Shown: piece by piece, positions 17,798 through 27,722 of the stretch
Numbering within the stretch: position 1 is the first letter of the stretch
Layout: each line of letters starts with the position of its first letter
Source: Aquabacterium sp. A3
GTDB taxonomy: Bacteria; Pseudomonadota; Gammaproteobacteria; Burkholderiales; Burkholderiaceae_C
Assembly: GCF_038069945.1 (NCBI RefSeq)
Contig: NZ_JBBPEV010000001.1
Location: 1,426,001-1,490,000, forward strand
Length of the DNA stretch: 64,000 bases
Direction: 5' to 3'
Translations under genes and position numbers: made by a program
The notes under the pieces: model-generated
Told to the model about the DNA's origin: nothing
Seen by the model: only the letters and a program-made list of their open reading frames with translations
The model's database searches: none

Positions 17798-17846
17798 AAA
17801 AAAAGCCCCAACACCCAAACGCGAACGTGTGGACATGGGGGCTTTT
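17798..17846 (-). terminator. Putative terminator of the initiator-tRNA genes
   Basis: Inverted repeat AAAAGCCCC (17801-17809) / GGGGCTTTT (17838-17846), followed on the minus strand by a run of T. The 28-base loop is long but contains a smaller pairing region. It lies about 90 bases downstream of the first tRNA. Confidence 0.5.
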
Positions 17847-17932
17847 GAAACGCGGCCTGCTGACCCAGTTGGGGTCGGCCTGCTCGGTTTGAGACAAGCT
17901 CAATTCGCCACGTGGCGACGAGTCTCTAGGAT

Positions 17933-18009
<77 letters not shown>

Positions 18010-18020
18010 CCAGATGGGTG

Positions 18021-18039
18021 AGGTCACTTCGCGTGACCT
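18021..18039. other. Hairpin in the spacer between the two tRNA-fMet genes
   Basis: AGGTCAC (18021-18027) / GTGACCT (18033-18039) with a 5-base loop, 12 bases upstream of copy 1. No T-run follows. It could be a processing determinant or chance. The rest of the 129-base spacer shows no clear promoter. Confidence 0.4.
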
Positions 18040-18138
18040 GGTGTGTGCATCAAACTTTTGAACCGACAAGAACACACTGTTGTATGCAACTTTGTATGCT
18101 GCATTGAGTGCGGATGCTTGCTTGTCAGTCGCTTGACT

Positions 18139-18215
<77 letters not shown>

Positions 18216-18228
18216 ACTGAAGAATGAG

Positions 18229-18258
18229 ATTATGGCACAAAAACGGGGCGGATTGCAA
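18229..18258 (-). promoter_or_regulatory. Sigma-70 promoter of the tRNA-fMet genes
   Basis: On the minus strand, TTGCAA (18253-18258) and CATAAT (18229-18234) are separated by 18 bases. The -10 box ends 14 bases before the mature 5' end of tRNA-fMet copy 2, the expected spacing for a tRNA promoter. Confidence 0.75.
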
Positions 18259-18311
18259 CTTTTCGCATCCACCCCTGAAGAAATCTGAGCAAGCTCACGC
18301 CGTGAACACGC

Positions 18312-18343
18312 AAACAAAAAACCCGCAGCACGCGCTGCGGGTT
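18312..18343 (-). terminator. Terminator of the ribosomal protein/alpha operon
   Basis: Perfect inverted repeat AACCCGCAGC (18320-18329) / GCTGCGGGTT (18334-18343) with a 4-base loop. On the minus strand it is followed by a run of T. It lies about 60 bases after the rplQ stop. Confidence 0.88.
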
Positions 18344-18403
18344 GGGTGTGCTCAGCCCCTGCCATGTGCAGGGGCCGTGAGCGGAGGGCTTGTGCCCAGA
18401 GGC

Positions 18404-18793
18404 TCACTCGCCGGCGACGTCGCCAGCAGCTTCTTCGGTGCGCTCCACCAGCTCCATGAAGGCCATCGGGGCGTTGTCGCCCACGCGGAAGCCCATCTTC
18501 AAGATGCGGGTGTAGCCGCCCGGACGCTGGGCAAAACGGGGGCCCAGCACGGTGAACAGCTTGGTCACGTTGTCGCGGTTGCGCAGACGGGCAAAGGCCA
18601 GACGGCGGTTGGCCACGGAGTCTTCCTTGGCCAGCGTGATCAGGGGCTCGACCACACGGCGCAATTCCTTGGCCTTGGGCACCGTGGTCTTGATGGCCTC
18701 ATGCTCCAACAGCGAGTTGGCCATGTTGCGCAGCATCGCCAGGCGGTGCGAGGTGGTGCGGTTGAGTTTACGGAGTCCGTGTCCGTGACGCAT
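18404..18793 (-). CDS. rplQ: 50S ribosomal protein L17
   Basis: 129 residues starting [20 protein letters not shown], the conserved L17 N-terminus. [21 protein letters not shown] is the conserved C-terminal part, followed by a short acidic tail. It is the last gene of the block and is followed by the operon terminator. Confidence 0.97.
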   Translation of the reverse strand: MRHGHGLRKLNRTTSHRLAMLRNMANSLLEHEAIKTTVPKAKELRRVVEPLITLAKEDSVANRRLAFARLRNRDNVTKLFTVLGPRFAQRPGGYTRILKMGFRVGDNAPMAFMELVERTEEAAGDVAGE

Positions 18794-18885
18794 GGTGCTT
18801 TCCTTTCACTTTTAAAAACCGACGGCCGTTTCAAGGTACCGCCGGGTGCACCGGACGCCCCGGAGGGGGCATCCACTTTCAAAAA

Positions 18886-19878
18886 TCAACGCTTGTCGAG
18901 ACCTTGAGGAGGCCAGGCTTCCAGGCGCGAACCCAGGGCCAGACCACGCGAGGCCAGCACTTCCTTGATCTCGTTGAGCGACTTGCGACCCAGGTTGGGG
19001 GTCTTGAGCAGCTCGGTCTCGGTGCGCTGGATGAGGTCGCCGATGTAGTAGATGTTTTCGGCCTTGAGGCAGTTGGCCGACCGCACGGTGAGCTCGAGCT
19101 CGTCGACGGGACGCAGGAGGATCGGATCGAAGGCCGGAGAAGGCTGCGACTCGTACGCGCCGCCCATGCCGGCTTCGGCGGTGGGCTCGATGCCGACGAA
19201 CACCGCCAGCTGATCCACCAGGATCTTGGCCGACATGCGGATGGCCTCTTCAGGCGACATCGCACCGTTGGTCTCGATCTCCATGACCAGCTTGTCCAGG
19301 TCGGTGCGTTGCTCCACACGGGCGCTTTCGACCGTGTAGCTCACGCGCTTGACCGGCGAGAACGAAGCGTCCAGCACGATGCGGCCAATGGACTTGCTGC
19401 TCTCTTCGCCATAACGACGCACGTTGCCCGGCACATAACCACGGCCCTTCTCGACCTTGATCTGCATGTCGAGCTTGCCGCCTTGCGACAGGTGAGCAAT
19501 CACGTGATCACGGTTGACGATCTCGACGTCATGAGGCGTCTGGATGTCGGCCGCCGTCACGGGGCCCTCGCCGTCCTTGCGCAGCACCAGCGTGACCTCG
19601 TCACGGTTGTGCAAACGGAACACCACGCCCTTCAAATTGAGCATGATGTGGACGACATCCTCTTGAACGCCGTCGATGGTCGAGTACTCGTGCAGCACGC
19701 CAGCGATCGTGACTTCCGTCGGCGCGAAACCCACCATCGACGACAGCAGCACGCGACGCAGCGCGTTGCCCAGGGTGTGGCCGTAACCACGCTCGAACGG
19801 CTCGAGCGTGACCTTGGCGCGGTGGCCGCCCAGAGGCTCCACGTGAATGGCTTTGGGTTTCAGCAAATTGGTTTGCAT
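18886..19878 (-). CDS. rpoA: RNA polymerase alpha subunit
   Basis: A 330-residue alpha subunit. The N-terminal domain (about residues 1-235), with [23 protein letters not shown], dimerises and binds beta and beta'. The C-terminal domain (about 250-320) contains [27 protein letters not shown], the UP-element and activator-contacting region. Length is normal. It lies between rpsD and rplQ as in the usual alpha operon. Confidence 0.97.
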   Translation of the reverse strand: MQTNLLKPKAIHVEPLGGHRAKVTLEPFERGYGHTLGNALRRVLLSSMVGFAPTEVTIAGVLHEYSTIDGVQEDVVHIMLNLKGVVFRLHNRDEVTLVLRKDGEGPVTAADIQTPHDVEIVNRDHVIAHLSQGGKLDMQIKVEKGRGYVPGNVRRYGEESSKSIGRIVLDASFSPVKRVSYTVESARVEQRTDLDKLVMEIETNGAMSPEEAIRMSAKILVDQLAVFVGIEPTAEAGMGGAYESQPSPAFDPILLRPVDELELTVRSANCLKAENIYYIGDLIQRTETELLKTPNLGRKSLNEIKEVLASRGLALGSRLEAWPPQGLDKR

Positions 19879-20026
19879 GAGGTCTTCCTGTCAATACCCT
19901 CGGCTCGTTACACCGATAAGGCTGCTGGACCAACCGGAGCGGATGCCCCGGCCCTGAAAAACTGAGGACAGAAACGCGCAAGCGCGCGCCAGCACCAAAG
20001 GCCAGCACGCGCAGCGCGTGTCAACA

Positions 20027-20650
20027 TCAACGCGAGTACAGTTCGACGATCAGCGATTCGTTGATGTCGGCGCCGAACTCGTCGCGGTCAGGCGACTTCT
20101 TGAAGGTGCCTTCCAGCTTGGCACCGTCAACGTTCACCCAACCCGGCAGACCGATGGACTCGGCCAGCTTGTAAGCTTCCTGAACGCGAACCTGCTTCTT
20201 GGCCTTTTCGCGCACGGCCACCACGTCACCCGACTTCACCAGGTACGAGGGGATGTTCACCACTTGGCCATTCACGACCACACCCTTGTGGCCCACCAAC
20301 TGGCGAGCTTCGGCGCGGGTGGAGGCAAAGCCCATGCGGTACACGACGTTGTCCAGACGCGATTCCAGCAGTTGCAGCAGGTTCACGCCGGTGCTGCCCT
20401 TGCGGCGCTCGGCTTCGGCGAAGTAGCGGCGGAATTGCTTTTCCAGCACGCCATACATGCGCTTGACCTTCTGCTTTTCACGCAGTTGCAGACCGAAGTC
20501 AGAGGTGCGCGAGCCCGAAGTGCGGCCGTGCTGGCCGGGCTTGGAGTCGAACTTGGCCTTGTCGCTGATGGGGCGACGGGCGCTCTTGAGGAACAGGTCG
20601 GTGCCTTCGCGGCGGGCCAGTTTGGCCTTGGGTCCGAGGTAACGTGCCAC
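20027..20650 (-). CDS. rpsD: 30S ribosomal protein S4
   Basis: 207 residues beginning [20 protein letters not shown], with the S4 RNA-binding segment [25 protein letters not shown]. No zinc-binding Cys cluster is present at the N-terminus. S4 binds 16S rRNA early in assembly and represses the alpha operon in enterobacteria. Here it is separated from rpsK by an unusually long 278-base gap. Confidence 0.97.
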   Translation of the reverse strand: MARYLGPKAKLARREGTDLFLKSARRPISDKAKFDSKPGQHGRTSGSRTSDFGLQLREKQKVKRMYGVLEKQFRRYFAEAERRKGSTGVNLLQLLESRLDNVVYRMGFASTRAEARQLVGHKGVVVNGQVVNIPSYLVKSGDVVAVREKAKKQVRVQEAYKLAESIGLPGWVNVDGAKLEGTFKKSPDRDEFGADINESLIVELYSR

Positions 20651-20928
20651 TTTTCGTGTCCTTGTGATGTCTGACGTCGATGTCGCTCGAAAGGCGATGC
20701 ATTGACGCGAGTCTGCGAGCCTGTGGCCTGCAAACGGTGGTCTTCAAAACAACCCGGCCTGCCCCGAAAAACGATGTTCTGCAGGGTCAGCCGGACTGGA
20801 AAAAGCTTGCCATTCTACATCGAGAATTGACAAGTTCTGTTGTCGCAAACAAGTCGACAACAAGAAGGCCCCGCAGGCACACGGCCAGCGAGGCATTCAA
20901 TCTGCGAGACGCCCAGCGGCGTCTGCAC
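20651..20928. other. Long intergenic region inside the alpha operon (rpsK-rpsD)
   Basis: No open frame here resembles a gene. Visible structures are a perfect hairpin AGACGCC/GGCGTCT (20907-20924) and an inverted repeat GTTGTCG/CGACAAC near 20838-20862, plus a TAGAAT-like hexamer on the minus strand near 20815. It may be a regulatory leader or internal promoter for rpsD-rpoA-rplQ. None of these is decisive. Confidence 0.35.
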
Positions 20929-21333
20929 TCAGATGCGGCGACGCTTCTGAGGGCGGCAGCCGTTGTGCGGCACCGGCGTCACATCGGAAATCGAGTTGAT
21001 GCGGATGCCCAGCGAAGCCAGGGCGCGCACCGACGATTCACGACCAGGGCCGGGGCCCTTGATCTCGACATCCAGGTTCTTGATGCCTTGCTCTTGGGCG
21101 GCGCGACCGGCCACTTCAGCAGCCACCTGGGCAGCGAAAGGCGTCGACTTGCGCGAACCCTTGAAGCCCTGACCACCCGACGAAGCCCACGACAGGGCGT
21201 TGCCTTGACGGTCGGTGATGGTGATGATGGTGTTGTTGAACGATGCGTGCACGTGAGCGATGCCGTCCGCAATGTTCTTGCGGACCTTCTTGCTCACACG
21301 GCGGGCAGCGCTGCTCGAAGGTGATTTAGCCAT
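20929..21333 (-). CDS. rpsK: 30S ribosomal protein S11
   Basis: 134 residues with the conserved S11 core [33 protein letters not shown] and the C-terminal [18 protein letters not shown]. It lies between rpsM (36 bases upstream) and rpsD. Confidence 0.97.
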   Translation of the reverse strand: MAKSPSSSAARRVSKKVRKNIADGIAHVHASFNNTIITITDRQGNALSWASSGGQGFKGSRKSTPFAAQVAAEVAGRAAQEQGIKNLDVEIKGPGPGRESSVRALASLGIRINSISDVTPVPHNGCRPQKRRRI

Positions 21334-21369
21334 GGTACTTTCTCTCGAACTTGGTCAAAGAAGCGAAGA

Positions 21370-21732
21370 TCACTTCTTGCCAGCAATCGCCTTGCGCGGG
21401 CCCTTGCGGGTGCGGGCGTTCGTGCGGGTGCGCTGACCGCGGCAAGGCAGGCCACGGCGGTGACGGAAACCGCGGTAGCAGCCCATGTCCATCAGGCGCT
21501 TGATGTTCATCGTGAGTTCGCGGCGCAAGTCACCTTCAATGGTGAGCTTACCCACTTCGTCACGAAGTTTTTCCAGGTCGCCGTCGGTCAGCTCTTTCAC
21601 CTTCTTGTTGAAGGGGATGCCTGCTGCCACGCAGATCTTCTGGGCGGTCGTGCGACCGATGCCATAGATCGACGTCAAGCCAATTTCAGTGTGCTTGTGC
21701 GGCGGAATGTTGATGCCAGCAATACGTGCCAT
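21370..21732 (-). CDS. rpsM: 30S ribosomal protein S13
   Basis: 120 residues starting [20 protein letters not shown], with the helix-two-turn-helix region and a basic C-terminal tail [15 protein letters not shown] that reaches the decoding-centre tRNAs. It is the first gene of the alpha-operon part, directly after rpmJ. Confidence 0.97.
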   Translation of the reverse strand: MARIAGINIPPHKHTEIGLTSIYGIGRTTAQKICVAAGIPFNKKVKELTDGDLEKLRDEVGKLTIEGDLRRELTMNIKRLMDMGCYRGFRHRRGLPCRGQRTRTNARTRKGPRKAIAGKK

Positions 21733-21770
21733 AACTGTCCTCTGAACGCGTGTGTCGCCTGGTCAGGCGA

Positions 21771-21884
21771 TCAGCCCTGACGCTGCTTGTGACGGGGGTC
21801 GGTGCAGATCACACGAACCACGCCATGGCGGCGGATGATTTTGCAATTACGGCACATCTTCTTGACGGATGCCGAGACTTTCAT
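21771..21884 (-). CDS. rpmJ: 50S ribosomal protein L36
   Basis: A 37-residue protein read directly from the sequence, [20 protein letters not shown] at its start and DPRHKQRQG at its end. C11, C14, C27 and H32 form the zinc ribbon of the C+ L36 type. A GGAG ribosome site precedes the ATG. The infA gene that sits before rpmJ in some Burkholderiales is not present in the 126 bases up to secY. Confidence 0.95.
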   Translation of the reverse strand: MKVSASVKKMCRNCKIIRRHGVVRVICTDPRHKQRQG

Positions 21885-22010
21885 GGTCTTCTCCTGAACC
21901 GCTGATCGCTCAGCGGAAATTCGCCCACGCTTCCGGGGTCACCAAAACCAGCTCACTTCGCCCGGAATACGATGCGAGCACGAATCCAATCTTTTGAGTC
22001 ACGGAGGGCC

Positions 22011-23321
22011 TCAGCCCGCCTTGAAGTTAGCCTTCTTCAGCAGCGACTCGTACTGCTGAGACATCATGTACGACTGCACCTGGGCCCAGAAGTCCATCGT
22101 GACCACCACGATGATCAACAGGGATGTGCCACCGAAGTAGAACGGAACGTTGTACTTCAAGACCAGGAACTCGGGCAACAGACACACTGCAGCGATGTAG
22201 ATCGAGCCGGCCATGGTCAGGCGTGCCAGGATCTTGTCGATGTAGCGACCGGTCTGGTCACCAGGGCGGATGCCGGGAATGAAGGCTCCGCTCTTCTTCA
22301 GGTTGTCTGCCGTCTCTTTGCTGTTGAACACCAGCGCGGTGTAGAAAAAGCAGAAGAAGATGATGGCCACAGCGTACAGGATCACATAGATCGGCTGACC
22401 AGGCGACAGCAAGGCGGCGATGTCTTTCAGCCAGCGCATGCTTTCACCCGTGGCAAACCAACCCACGGCGGTCGCCGGCAGCAAGATGATCGACGAGGCG
22501 AAGATCGGGGGGATCACACCCGCCATGTTGACCTTCAGGGGCAAGTGCGAGGACTGGCCACCATACACCTTGTTGCCCACCTGGCGCTTGGCGTAATTGA
22601 CGAGGATCTTGCGCTGACCCCGTTCGACAAAGACCACGAAGTAGGTCACTGCCACCACCAGGGCCATGATGATCAGGGCCGCGATGATGCTCATGGAGCC
22701 CGTGCGGATCAGCTCGAACAAGCCACCCAGCGCGTTGGGCAAGCCTGCCACGATGCCAGCGAAAATCAGGATCGAGATGCCGTTGCCCAGACCGCGCTCG
22801 GTGATCTGCTCACCCAGCCACATCAGGAACATGGTGCCGGCCGTTAGGCTGATCACCGCTGTCATGCGGAACGCAAACCCGGGGTCAATGACCAGACCAG
22901 GCGTGCCTTCCAGCGCCACGGCGATGCCAAAAGACTGGAACAAGGCAAGGCCCAGCGTGGCATAGCGGGTGTACTGCGTGATCTTGCGACGGCCGCCCTC
23001 GCCCTCTTTCTTGAGCTGCTCAAGCGTGGGCACCACGTAGCCCAGCATCTGAATGATGATGGACGCCGAGATGTACGGCATGATGCCCAGGGCAAAGACG
23101 GTGAACCGCGACAGCGCACCACCCGAGAACATGTTGAACAGGTTCAGGATGCCGCCCGACTGGCTCTTGAAGAGCTGCTGCAGCTGGGCAGGGTCGATGC
23201 CCGGCACGGGGATGTGTGCCCCGATCCGGTAGACAACCAGCGCCAGCAGCAGGAAGACGAGCCGGCGTTGAAGATCGCCGAACTTGCCACTGCGTGCGAG
23301 CTGTGTGGGGGATGTAGCCAC
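22011..23321 (-). CDS. secY: Protein translocase subunit SecY
   Basis: A 436-residue channel-forming subunit of the SecYEG translocon in the inner membrane, with ten predicted helices. Family signatures include [22 protein letters not shown], the plug and helix 2 region [27 protein letters not shown], and the cytoplasmic loop [20 protein letters not shown]. Length and spc-operon position (after rplO) are normal. Confidence 0.97.
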   Translation of the reverse strand: MATSPTQLARSGKFGDLQRRLVFLLLALVVYRIGAHIPVPGIDPAQLQQLFKSQSGGILNLFNMFSGGALSRFTVFALGIMPYISASIIIQMLGYVVPTLEQLKKEGEGGRRKITQYTRYATLGLALFQSFGIAVALEGTPGLVIDPGFAFRMTAVISLTAGTMFLMWLGEQITERGLGNGISILIFAGIVAGLPNALGGLFELIRTGSMSIIAALIIMALVVAVTYFVVFVERGQRKILVNYAKRQVGNKVYGGQSSHLPLKVNMAGVIPPIFASSIILLPATAVGWFATGESMRWLKDIAALLSPGQPIYVILYAVAIIFFCFFYTALVFNSKETADNLKKSGAFIPGIRPGDQTGRYIDKILARLTMAGSIYIAAVCLLPEFLVLKYNVPFYFGGTSLLIIVVVTMDFWAQVQSYMMSQQYESLLKKANFKAG

Positions 23322-23348
23322 GCTTCCTGATCCTGTTTGTCAGACTGC

Positions 23349-23783
23349 TTATTCAGCCAGCGAGCCGCCAGCGGCTTCGATGACTGCCTTGGCACCCTCG
23401 GTGGCGCCGATGCCCTTGAGGACCACCTTGCTCGTCAGTTCACCAGACTTGATGACCTTGACGTTCTTGGCGATCTGGGGCACCAGGCCGGCCTGCTTGA
23501 GTGCCAGGACGTCGACTTCCGACGCGCCCAGCGCTTGCAGTTCACCCAGGGTGATTTCGGCGTTGTACTTCAGGTTGTGCGACTTGAAGCCACGCTTGGG
23601 CAGACGGCGTTGCAGCGGCATTTGACCGCCTTCAAAACCGACCTTGTGGTAGCCGCCAGCACGCGACTTCTGACCCTTGTGGCCGCGGCCGGAGGTCTTG
23701 CCCAGGCCCGAGCCGATGCCACGGCCGACGCGGCGCTTGGCGTGCTTGGCGCCCGCAGAGGGCTTGATGGTGTTGAGTTGCAT
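23349..23783 (-). CDS. rplO: 50S ribosomal protein L15
   Basis: 144 residues starting [22 protein letters not shown], with the glycine-rich basic extension [18 protein letters not shown] and the C-terminal L18e/L15 domain. It precedes secY. Confidence 0.97.
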   Translation of the reverse strand: MQLNTIKPSAGAKHAKRRVGRGIGSGLGKTSGRGHKGQKSRAGGYHKVGFEGGQMPLQRRLPKRGFKSHNLKYNAEITLGELQALGASEVDVLALKQAGLVPQIAKNVKVIKSGELTSKVVLKGIGATEGAKAVIEAAGGSLAE

Positions 23784-23807
23784 GGATTTCTCCGTGATGA
23801 CGGTGCC

Positions 23808-23990
23808 TTACAGCACCACCACCATGTAGCGAACCTTGTTGATCATGCCGCGCACGGCAGGCGTGTCTTCCAGAACAGAGGTGCTGTTCAGGCGACCCAG
23901 GCCCAGGCCCTTGACGGTGGCACGGTGGTCGGCACGGGTGCCGATCACGCTGCGAACCAGCTTGACCGTGATGGTTTTCTTCTCGCTCAT
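23808..23990 (-). CDS. rpmD: 50S ribosomal protein L30
   Basis: A 60-residue protein, [20 protein letters not shown] at its start, with the L30 core [20 protein letters not shown]. The ATG at 23990 is chosen over one 12 codons upstream, which lies in the rpsE-rpmD gap. Confidence 0.95.
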   Translation of the reverse strand: MSEKKTITVKLVRSVIGTRADHRATVKGLGLGRLNSTSVLEDTPAVRGMINKVRYMVVVL

Positions 23991-24006
23991 GTCAGCGCTC
24001 CGTTGA

Positions 24007-24525
24007 TCAGTTGAACAGTTGTTCAACGGTCAGACCACGCTTGGCAGCCACTTCAGAGGGCGTCGAGGCCTTCTTCAGGGCGTCCAGGGTGGCGCGAACC
24101 ATGTTGTAAGGGTTCGACGAGCCCAGGCTCTTGGCCACCACGTCAGTGATGCCCATCACTTCGAAGACAGCGCGCATGGGGCCGCCTGCGATGATGCCGG
24201 TACCGGCAGGAGCGCGAGCGATCAGCACCTTGGCAGCGCCGTGTTCGCCAGTCACGTTGTGGAACACGGTGCCTTCCTTCAGGGGAACGCGCAGCATGTT
24301 GCGACGAGCCTGGTCCATGGCCTTTTGCACGGCCAGAGGCACTTCACGCGCCTTGCCCTTGCCCATGCCGATGCGACCATCGCCGTCACCCACCACGGTG
24401 AGTGCAGCAAAACCCATGATGCGACCGCCCTTGACCACTTTGGTCACGCGGTTCACCTGGATCATTTTTTCGCGCAGACCGTCGTCACGACCTTCGTCAG
24501 CGACCTTCGGTTGAAACTTAGCCAT
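24007..24525 (-). CDS. rpsE: 30S ribosomal protein S5
   Basis: 172 residues. The double-stranded-RNA-binding-like N-terminal domain contains [25 protein letters not shown], and the C-terminal S5 domain contains [18 protein letters not shown]. It lies between rplR and rpmD. Confidence 0.97.
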   Translation of the reverse strand: MAKFQPKVADEGRDDGLREKMIQVNRVTKVVKGGRIMGFAALTVVGDGDGRIGMGKGKAREVPLAVQKAMDQARRNMLRVPLKEGTVFHNVTGEHGAAKVLIARAPAGTGIIAGGPMRAVFEVMGITDVVAKSLGSSNPYNMVRATLDALKKASTPSEVAAKRGLTVEQLFN

Positions 24526-24552
24526 TTGAGATTCCTTCCGGTTGCCAACGGC

Positions 24553-24912
24553 TTAGAACTGGAGGCCCGCTTCGCGAGCAGCCTCGGCCAGAGCCTTGAT
24601 CCGACCGTGATATTGGTAGCCAGCACGGTCGAATGCGACCTTCTCGACGCCAGCGGCCTTGGCCTTCTCGGCGATGCGCTTGCCGATCAGGGCTGCAGCG
24701 GCAGCGTTGCCACCGTTCTTGACCTGCTCGCGCACTTCCTTTTCCAGGGTCGACGCCGTGGCGATGACACGGGTGCCGTCGCCAGAGATCACGCTGGCCT
24801 GGATGTGCAGGTTGCTGCGGGTGACCGTCAGACGCACGGCGCCTTGCAGGGCGATGCGTGCCCGGGTCTGGCGCGCACGACGCAGGCGCTGTTCCTTCTT
24901 GCTCATTGCCAT
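24553..24912 (-). CDS. rplR: 50S ribosomal protein L18
   Basis: 119 residues with a basic N-terminus ([16 protein letters not shown]) for 5S rRNA binding and the [27 protein letters not shown]-terminus. The start at 24912 has AAGGAG ten bases upstream; a second ATG two codons later is possible. Confidence 0.96.
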   Translation of the reverse strand: MAMSKKEQRLRRARQTRARIALQGAVRLTVTRSNLHIQASVISGDGTRVIATASTLEKEVREQVKNGGNAAAAALIGKRIAEKAKAAGVEKVAFDRAGYQYHGRIKALAEAAREAGLQF

Positions 24913-24926
24913 GATGAATCAGCTCC

Positions 24927-25460
24927 TTACTTCTTCTTGGTCTCTTTCAGGACCACGCGCTCGTCCGCATAGCGGATGCCCTTGCCCTTGTAGGGCTCGG
25001 GCGGACGGAACGCACGCACCTCTGCAGCAATCTGACCCACCACCTGGCGATCAGCGCCCTTGATGAGGATTTCAGTTTGCGACGGAGTCTCGACCTTGAT
25101 GCCGGCGGGCATGTCTTTGACGACGGGGTGCGAGAAACCGATTTGCAGGTTCAGCTTCTGGCCTTGGGCCTGGGCACGGAAACCCACGCCCACCAGGGTC
25201 AGCTTCTTCTCGAAGCCCTTGGACACACCGTTGACGGTGTTGGCCAGCAGGGCGCGGAAGGTGCCGGACATGGCATTGGCTTCAGCAGTTTCATTGACCG
25301 GAGCCACCTTCAGCGTGCCACCGTCTTGCGAGACGGTGACCAGGCCGCTGAGCGGCAGACTCAGGGTGCCGTTGCCGCCCTTGACGGTGATGGCTTCGGC
25401 AGAGATCTGGACGTCCACACCTTGAGGGACGGCGATCGGCATTTTTCCAACGCGGGACAT
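24927..25460 (-). CDS. rplF: 50S ribosomal protein L6
   Basis: 177 residues beginning [18 protein letters not shown], with the two L6 repeats and the C-terminal signature [18 protein letters not shown] at 25460 matches the family start. Confidence 0.97.
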   Translation of the reverse strand: MSRVGKMPIAVPQGVDVQISAEAITVKGGNGTLSLPLSGLVTVSQDGGTLKVAPVNETAEANAMSGTFRALLANTVNGVSKGFEKKLTLVGVGFRAQAQGQKLNLQIGFSHPVVKDMPAGIKVETPSQTEILIKGADRQVVGQIAAEVRAFRPPEPYKGKGIRYADERVVLKETKKK

Positions 25461-25476
25461 TGCGATTGCTCCTCTA

Positions 25477-25872
25477 TCAGGCGACGTAGCACAGCACTTC
25501 GCCACCGATGCCGGCGGCACGTGCCTTGCGATCGGTCATCACACCCTTGGGGGTCGACACGATGGCGACGCCCAGGCCGTTCATGACCTGAGGGATCGCG
25601 TTGCGGCCCTTGTAGATGCGCAGACCAGGACGGCTCACGCGCTCGATGGACTCGATCACGGGACGGCCGGCGTAGTACTTCAGCGAAATTTCCAGCTGAG
25701 GCTTCGCAGCCTCACCGGTGACGGCAAATGCGTCAATGTAACCCTCGTCCTTCAGGACCTGGGCGATCGCGACTTTCAGCTTGGACGACGGCATCACGAC
25801 GCTGGTCTTGTCAACCATTTGTGCGTTGCGAATGCGGGTCAGCATGTCGGCGATGGGATCACTCATGCTCAT
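25477..25872 (-). CDS. rpsH: 30S ribosomal protein S8
   Basis: 131 residues with [20 protein letters not shown] at the N-terminus and the C-terminal S8 motif [21 protein letters not shown]. In E. coli S8 represses the spc operon by binding near the rplE start. Confidence 0.97.
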   Translation of the reverse strand: MSMSDPIADMLTRIRNAQMVDKTSVVMPSSKLKVAIAQVLKDEGYIDAFAVTGEAAKPQLEISLKYYAGRPVIESIERVSRPGLRIYKGRNAIPQVMNGLGVAIVSTPKGVMTDRKARAAGIGGEVLCYVA

Positions 25873-25902
25873 GGGATAACTCCTGTTCGTGCCCTGCTGG
25901 GA

Positions 25903-26208
25903 TTACCAGCTCGCCTTGGTGACACCGGGGATGTCGCCAGCGAAAGCCAATTCACGGATCTTGCTGCGGCCCAGGCCGAACTGGCGGAAAGTACCGCGAG
26001 GACGACCGGTCAGGTTGCAGCGCTTGCGCAGACGCGTCGGGTTGGCGTTGCGGGGCAGCTTCTGCAGTTCAAGACGGGCAGCGTAACGCTCTTGCTCCGA
26101 CTTGGAGGCGTCATCGATGATGGCCTTCAACTCGGTGTACTTCTTGGCGTACTTGGCAACCAGCTTTTCGCGCTTTTCTTCGCGCTGCTTCAGAGAGACT
26201 TTTGCCAC
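25903..26208 (-). CDS. rpsN: 30S ribosomal protein S14
   Basis: 101 residues of the long, zinc-independent (C-) S14 type: there is no CxxC pair. The conserved [19 protein letters not shown] core is present. It starts 8 bases after rplE. Confidence 0.97.
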   Translation of the reverse strand: MAKVSLKQREEKREKLVAKYAKKYTELKAIIDDASKSEQERYAARLELQKLPRNANPTRLRKRCNLTGRPRGTFRQFGLGRSKIRELAFAGDIPGVTKASW

Positions 26209-26216
26209 GATGTACC

Positions 26217-26768
26217 TCAGTTCTTGAACGGGAACTTGAAAGCCTGCAGCAGGGCCTTGGCTTCGTCGTCGGTCTTGGCGGTGGTGGTGATGCTGATGTT
26301 CAGACCACGCACGGCATCGATCTTGTCGTATTCGATTTCCGGGAAGATGATCTGTTCTTTGACACCGACGTTGTAGTTGCCACGACCATCGAACGAGCGA
26401 CCGGAGATGCCGCGGAAGTCACGCACGCGGGGCAGCGAGATGGTGACGAAGCGGTCCAGGAATTCGTACATCGTGACGCCACGCAGGGTGACCATGCAGC
26501 CGATGGGCACGTTTTCGCGGATCTTGAAACCAGCGATGGCCTTCTTCGACTTGGTGACCACGGGCTTCTGGCCGGCGATCTTGGTCAGGTCGCCCACGGC
26601 GTTGTCCATGACCTTCTTGTCGTTCACCGCCTCGGACACACCCATGTTCAGGGTGATCTTGGTGATGCGGGGCACTTCCATGATCGACTTGTAGCCGAAC
26701 TGCTTCATCAGTTCGGGCACGATCTTTTCACGGTAGATCTGCTGCAGGCGAGCTTGTTGTTGAGACAT
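26217..26768 (-). CDS. rplE: 50S ribosomal protein L5
   Basis: 183 residues, [20 protein letters not shown] at the start, with [17 protein letters not shown] and [19 protein letters not shown]. It binds 5S rRNA. ATG at 26768 is preceded by GAGG and is preferred over the ATG five codons upstream. Confidence 0.97.
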   Translation of the reverse strand: MSQQQARLQQIYREKIVPELMKQFGYKSIMEVPRITKITLNMGVSEAVNDKKVMDNAVGDLTKIAGQKPVVTKSKKAIAGFKIRENVPIGCMVTLRGVTMYEFLDRFVTISLPRVRDFRGISGRSFDGRGNYNVGVKEQIIFPEIEYDKIDAVRGLNISITTTAKTDDEAKALLQAFKFPFKN

Positions 26769-26779
26769 GTGTGACCTCG

Positions 26780-27097
26780 TCAAGCTTTGATTTCTTCGCC
26801 GCTGGATTTGTAGACGCGCACTTTCTTGCCGTCTTCCAGAAGCTTGATACCGACGCGGTCAGCCTTGCCAGTAGCAGGGTTGAAAATCGCCACGTTGGAC
26901 TGATGGATGGGCATGGTCTTGTCGACGATGCCACCGGTGGTGCCCTTCAGGGGGTTGGGGCGCACGTGCTTTTTGGCCACATTCACGCCATCGACCAACA
27001 CATGGTCAACGTCGATGCGAGCCGCCACGGTGCCACGCTTGCCTTTGTCGCGACCGGTCAGTACGACGACCTGATCACCTTTGCGAATCTTGTTCAT
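26780..27097 (-). CDS. rplX: 50S ribosomal protein L24
   Basis: 105 residues with the KOW motif [20 protein letters not shown] at the N-terminus, followed by the [23 protein letters not shown] segment. It lies between rplN and rplE in the usual spc order. Confidence 0.97.
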   Translation of the reverse strand: MNKIRKGDQVVVLTGRDKGKRGTVAARIDVDHVLVDGVNVAKKHVRPNPLKGTTGGIVDKTMPIHQSNVAIFNPATGKADRVGIKLLEDGKKVRVYKSSGEEIKA

Positions 27098-27135
27098 GAG
27101 AACGTCCTTTGCCTGAGCCTAGGTTGCACCGAAGG

Positions 27136-27504
27136 TCACAGAACCTCAGGGGCCAGCGACACGATCTTCATGAAGCGCTCGGTACGCAGTTCACGCGTGA
27201 CCGGGCCGAAGATGCGGGTGCCGATGGGCTCCAGCTTGGTGTTGAGCAGCACAGCGGCATTGCCGTCGAACTTGACCAGAGAGCCGTCTTGACGACGAAC
27301 GCCCTTGGCAGTACGGACGACCACAGCGTTGTAGACCTCGCCCTTTTTGACGCGGCCACGCGGCGCAGCTTCCTTGATGCTGACCTTGATGATGTCGCCG
27401 ATGCCGGCGTAACGACGCTTGGAGCCGCCGAGCACCTTGATGCACATGACGCTCTTTGCACCAGTGTTGTCAGCGACGTCAAGTCGCGATTGCATTTGGA
27501 TCAT
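27136..27504 (-). CDS. rplN: 50S ribosomal protein L14, first gene of the operon here
   Basis: 122 residues, [20 protein letters not shown] at the start, with the L14 signature [16 protein letters not shown]. In most relatives rpsQ precedes rplN. Here the next gene upstream is tldD and a strong promoter lies between them, so transcription starts at rplN. Confidence 0.97.
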   Translation of the reverse strand: MIQMQSRLDVADNTGAKSVMCIKVLGGSKRRYAGIGDIIKVSIKEAAPRGRVKKGEVYNAVVVRTAKGVRRQDGSLVKFDGNAAVLLNTKLEPIGTRIFGPVTRELRTERFMKIVSLAPEVL

Positions 27505-27674
27505 GGTGTACCCCAACTTGACCGTTCGGCCGCGCAAACCACTTGCACAACAACCACGAACAATCAGTCTTGGGCCCGGTTAAACGGGCGGATCTGCCAA
27601 AGCTCTTGTCTGCCTGGATTGCCCGCGAGTGAGTGCGGGCCGGAAAACAAGAAGCTCTAACAGCGAAGCCTTGC

Positions 27675-27704
27675 ATTATGCACGAGTTTTTGCCCGCGCG
27701 TCAA
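27675..27704 (-). promoter_or_regulatory. Sigma-70 promoter of the rplN-rplQ operon
   Basis: On the minus strand, TTGACG (27699-27704) and CATAAT (27675-27680) are separated by 18 bases. This is close to consensus and predicts a leader of about 160 bases before rplN. The intergenic region 27505-27722 holds no gene. Confidence 0.78.
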
Positions 27705-27722
27705 GCAAGTGAGAAAAAGATT

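Noticed and set aside
21885..22010. Possible infA between secY and rpmJ
   Set aside because: The 126 bases are too short for the 72-codon infA and no matching sequence is present in any frame.
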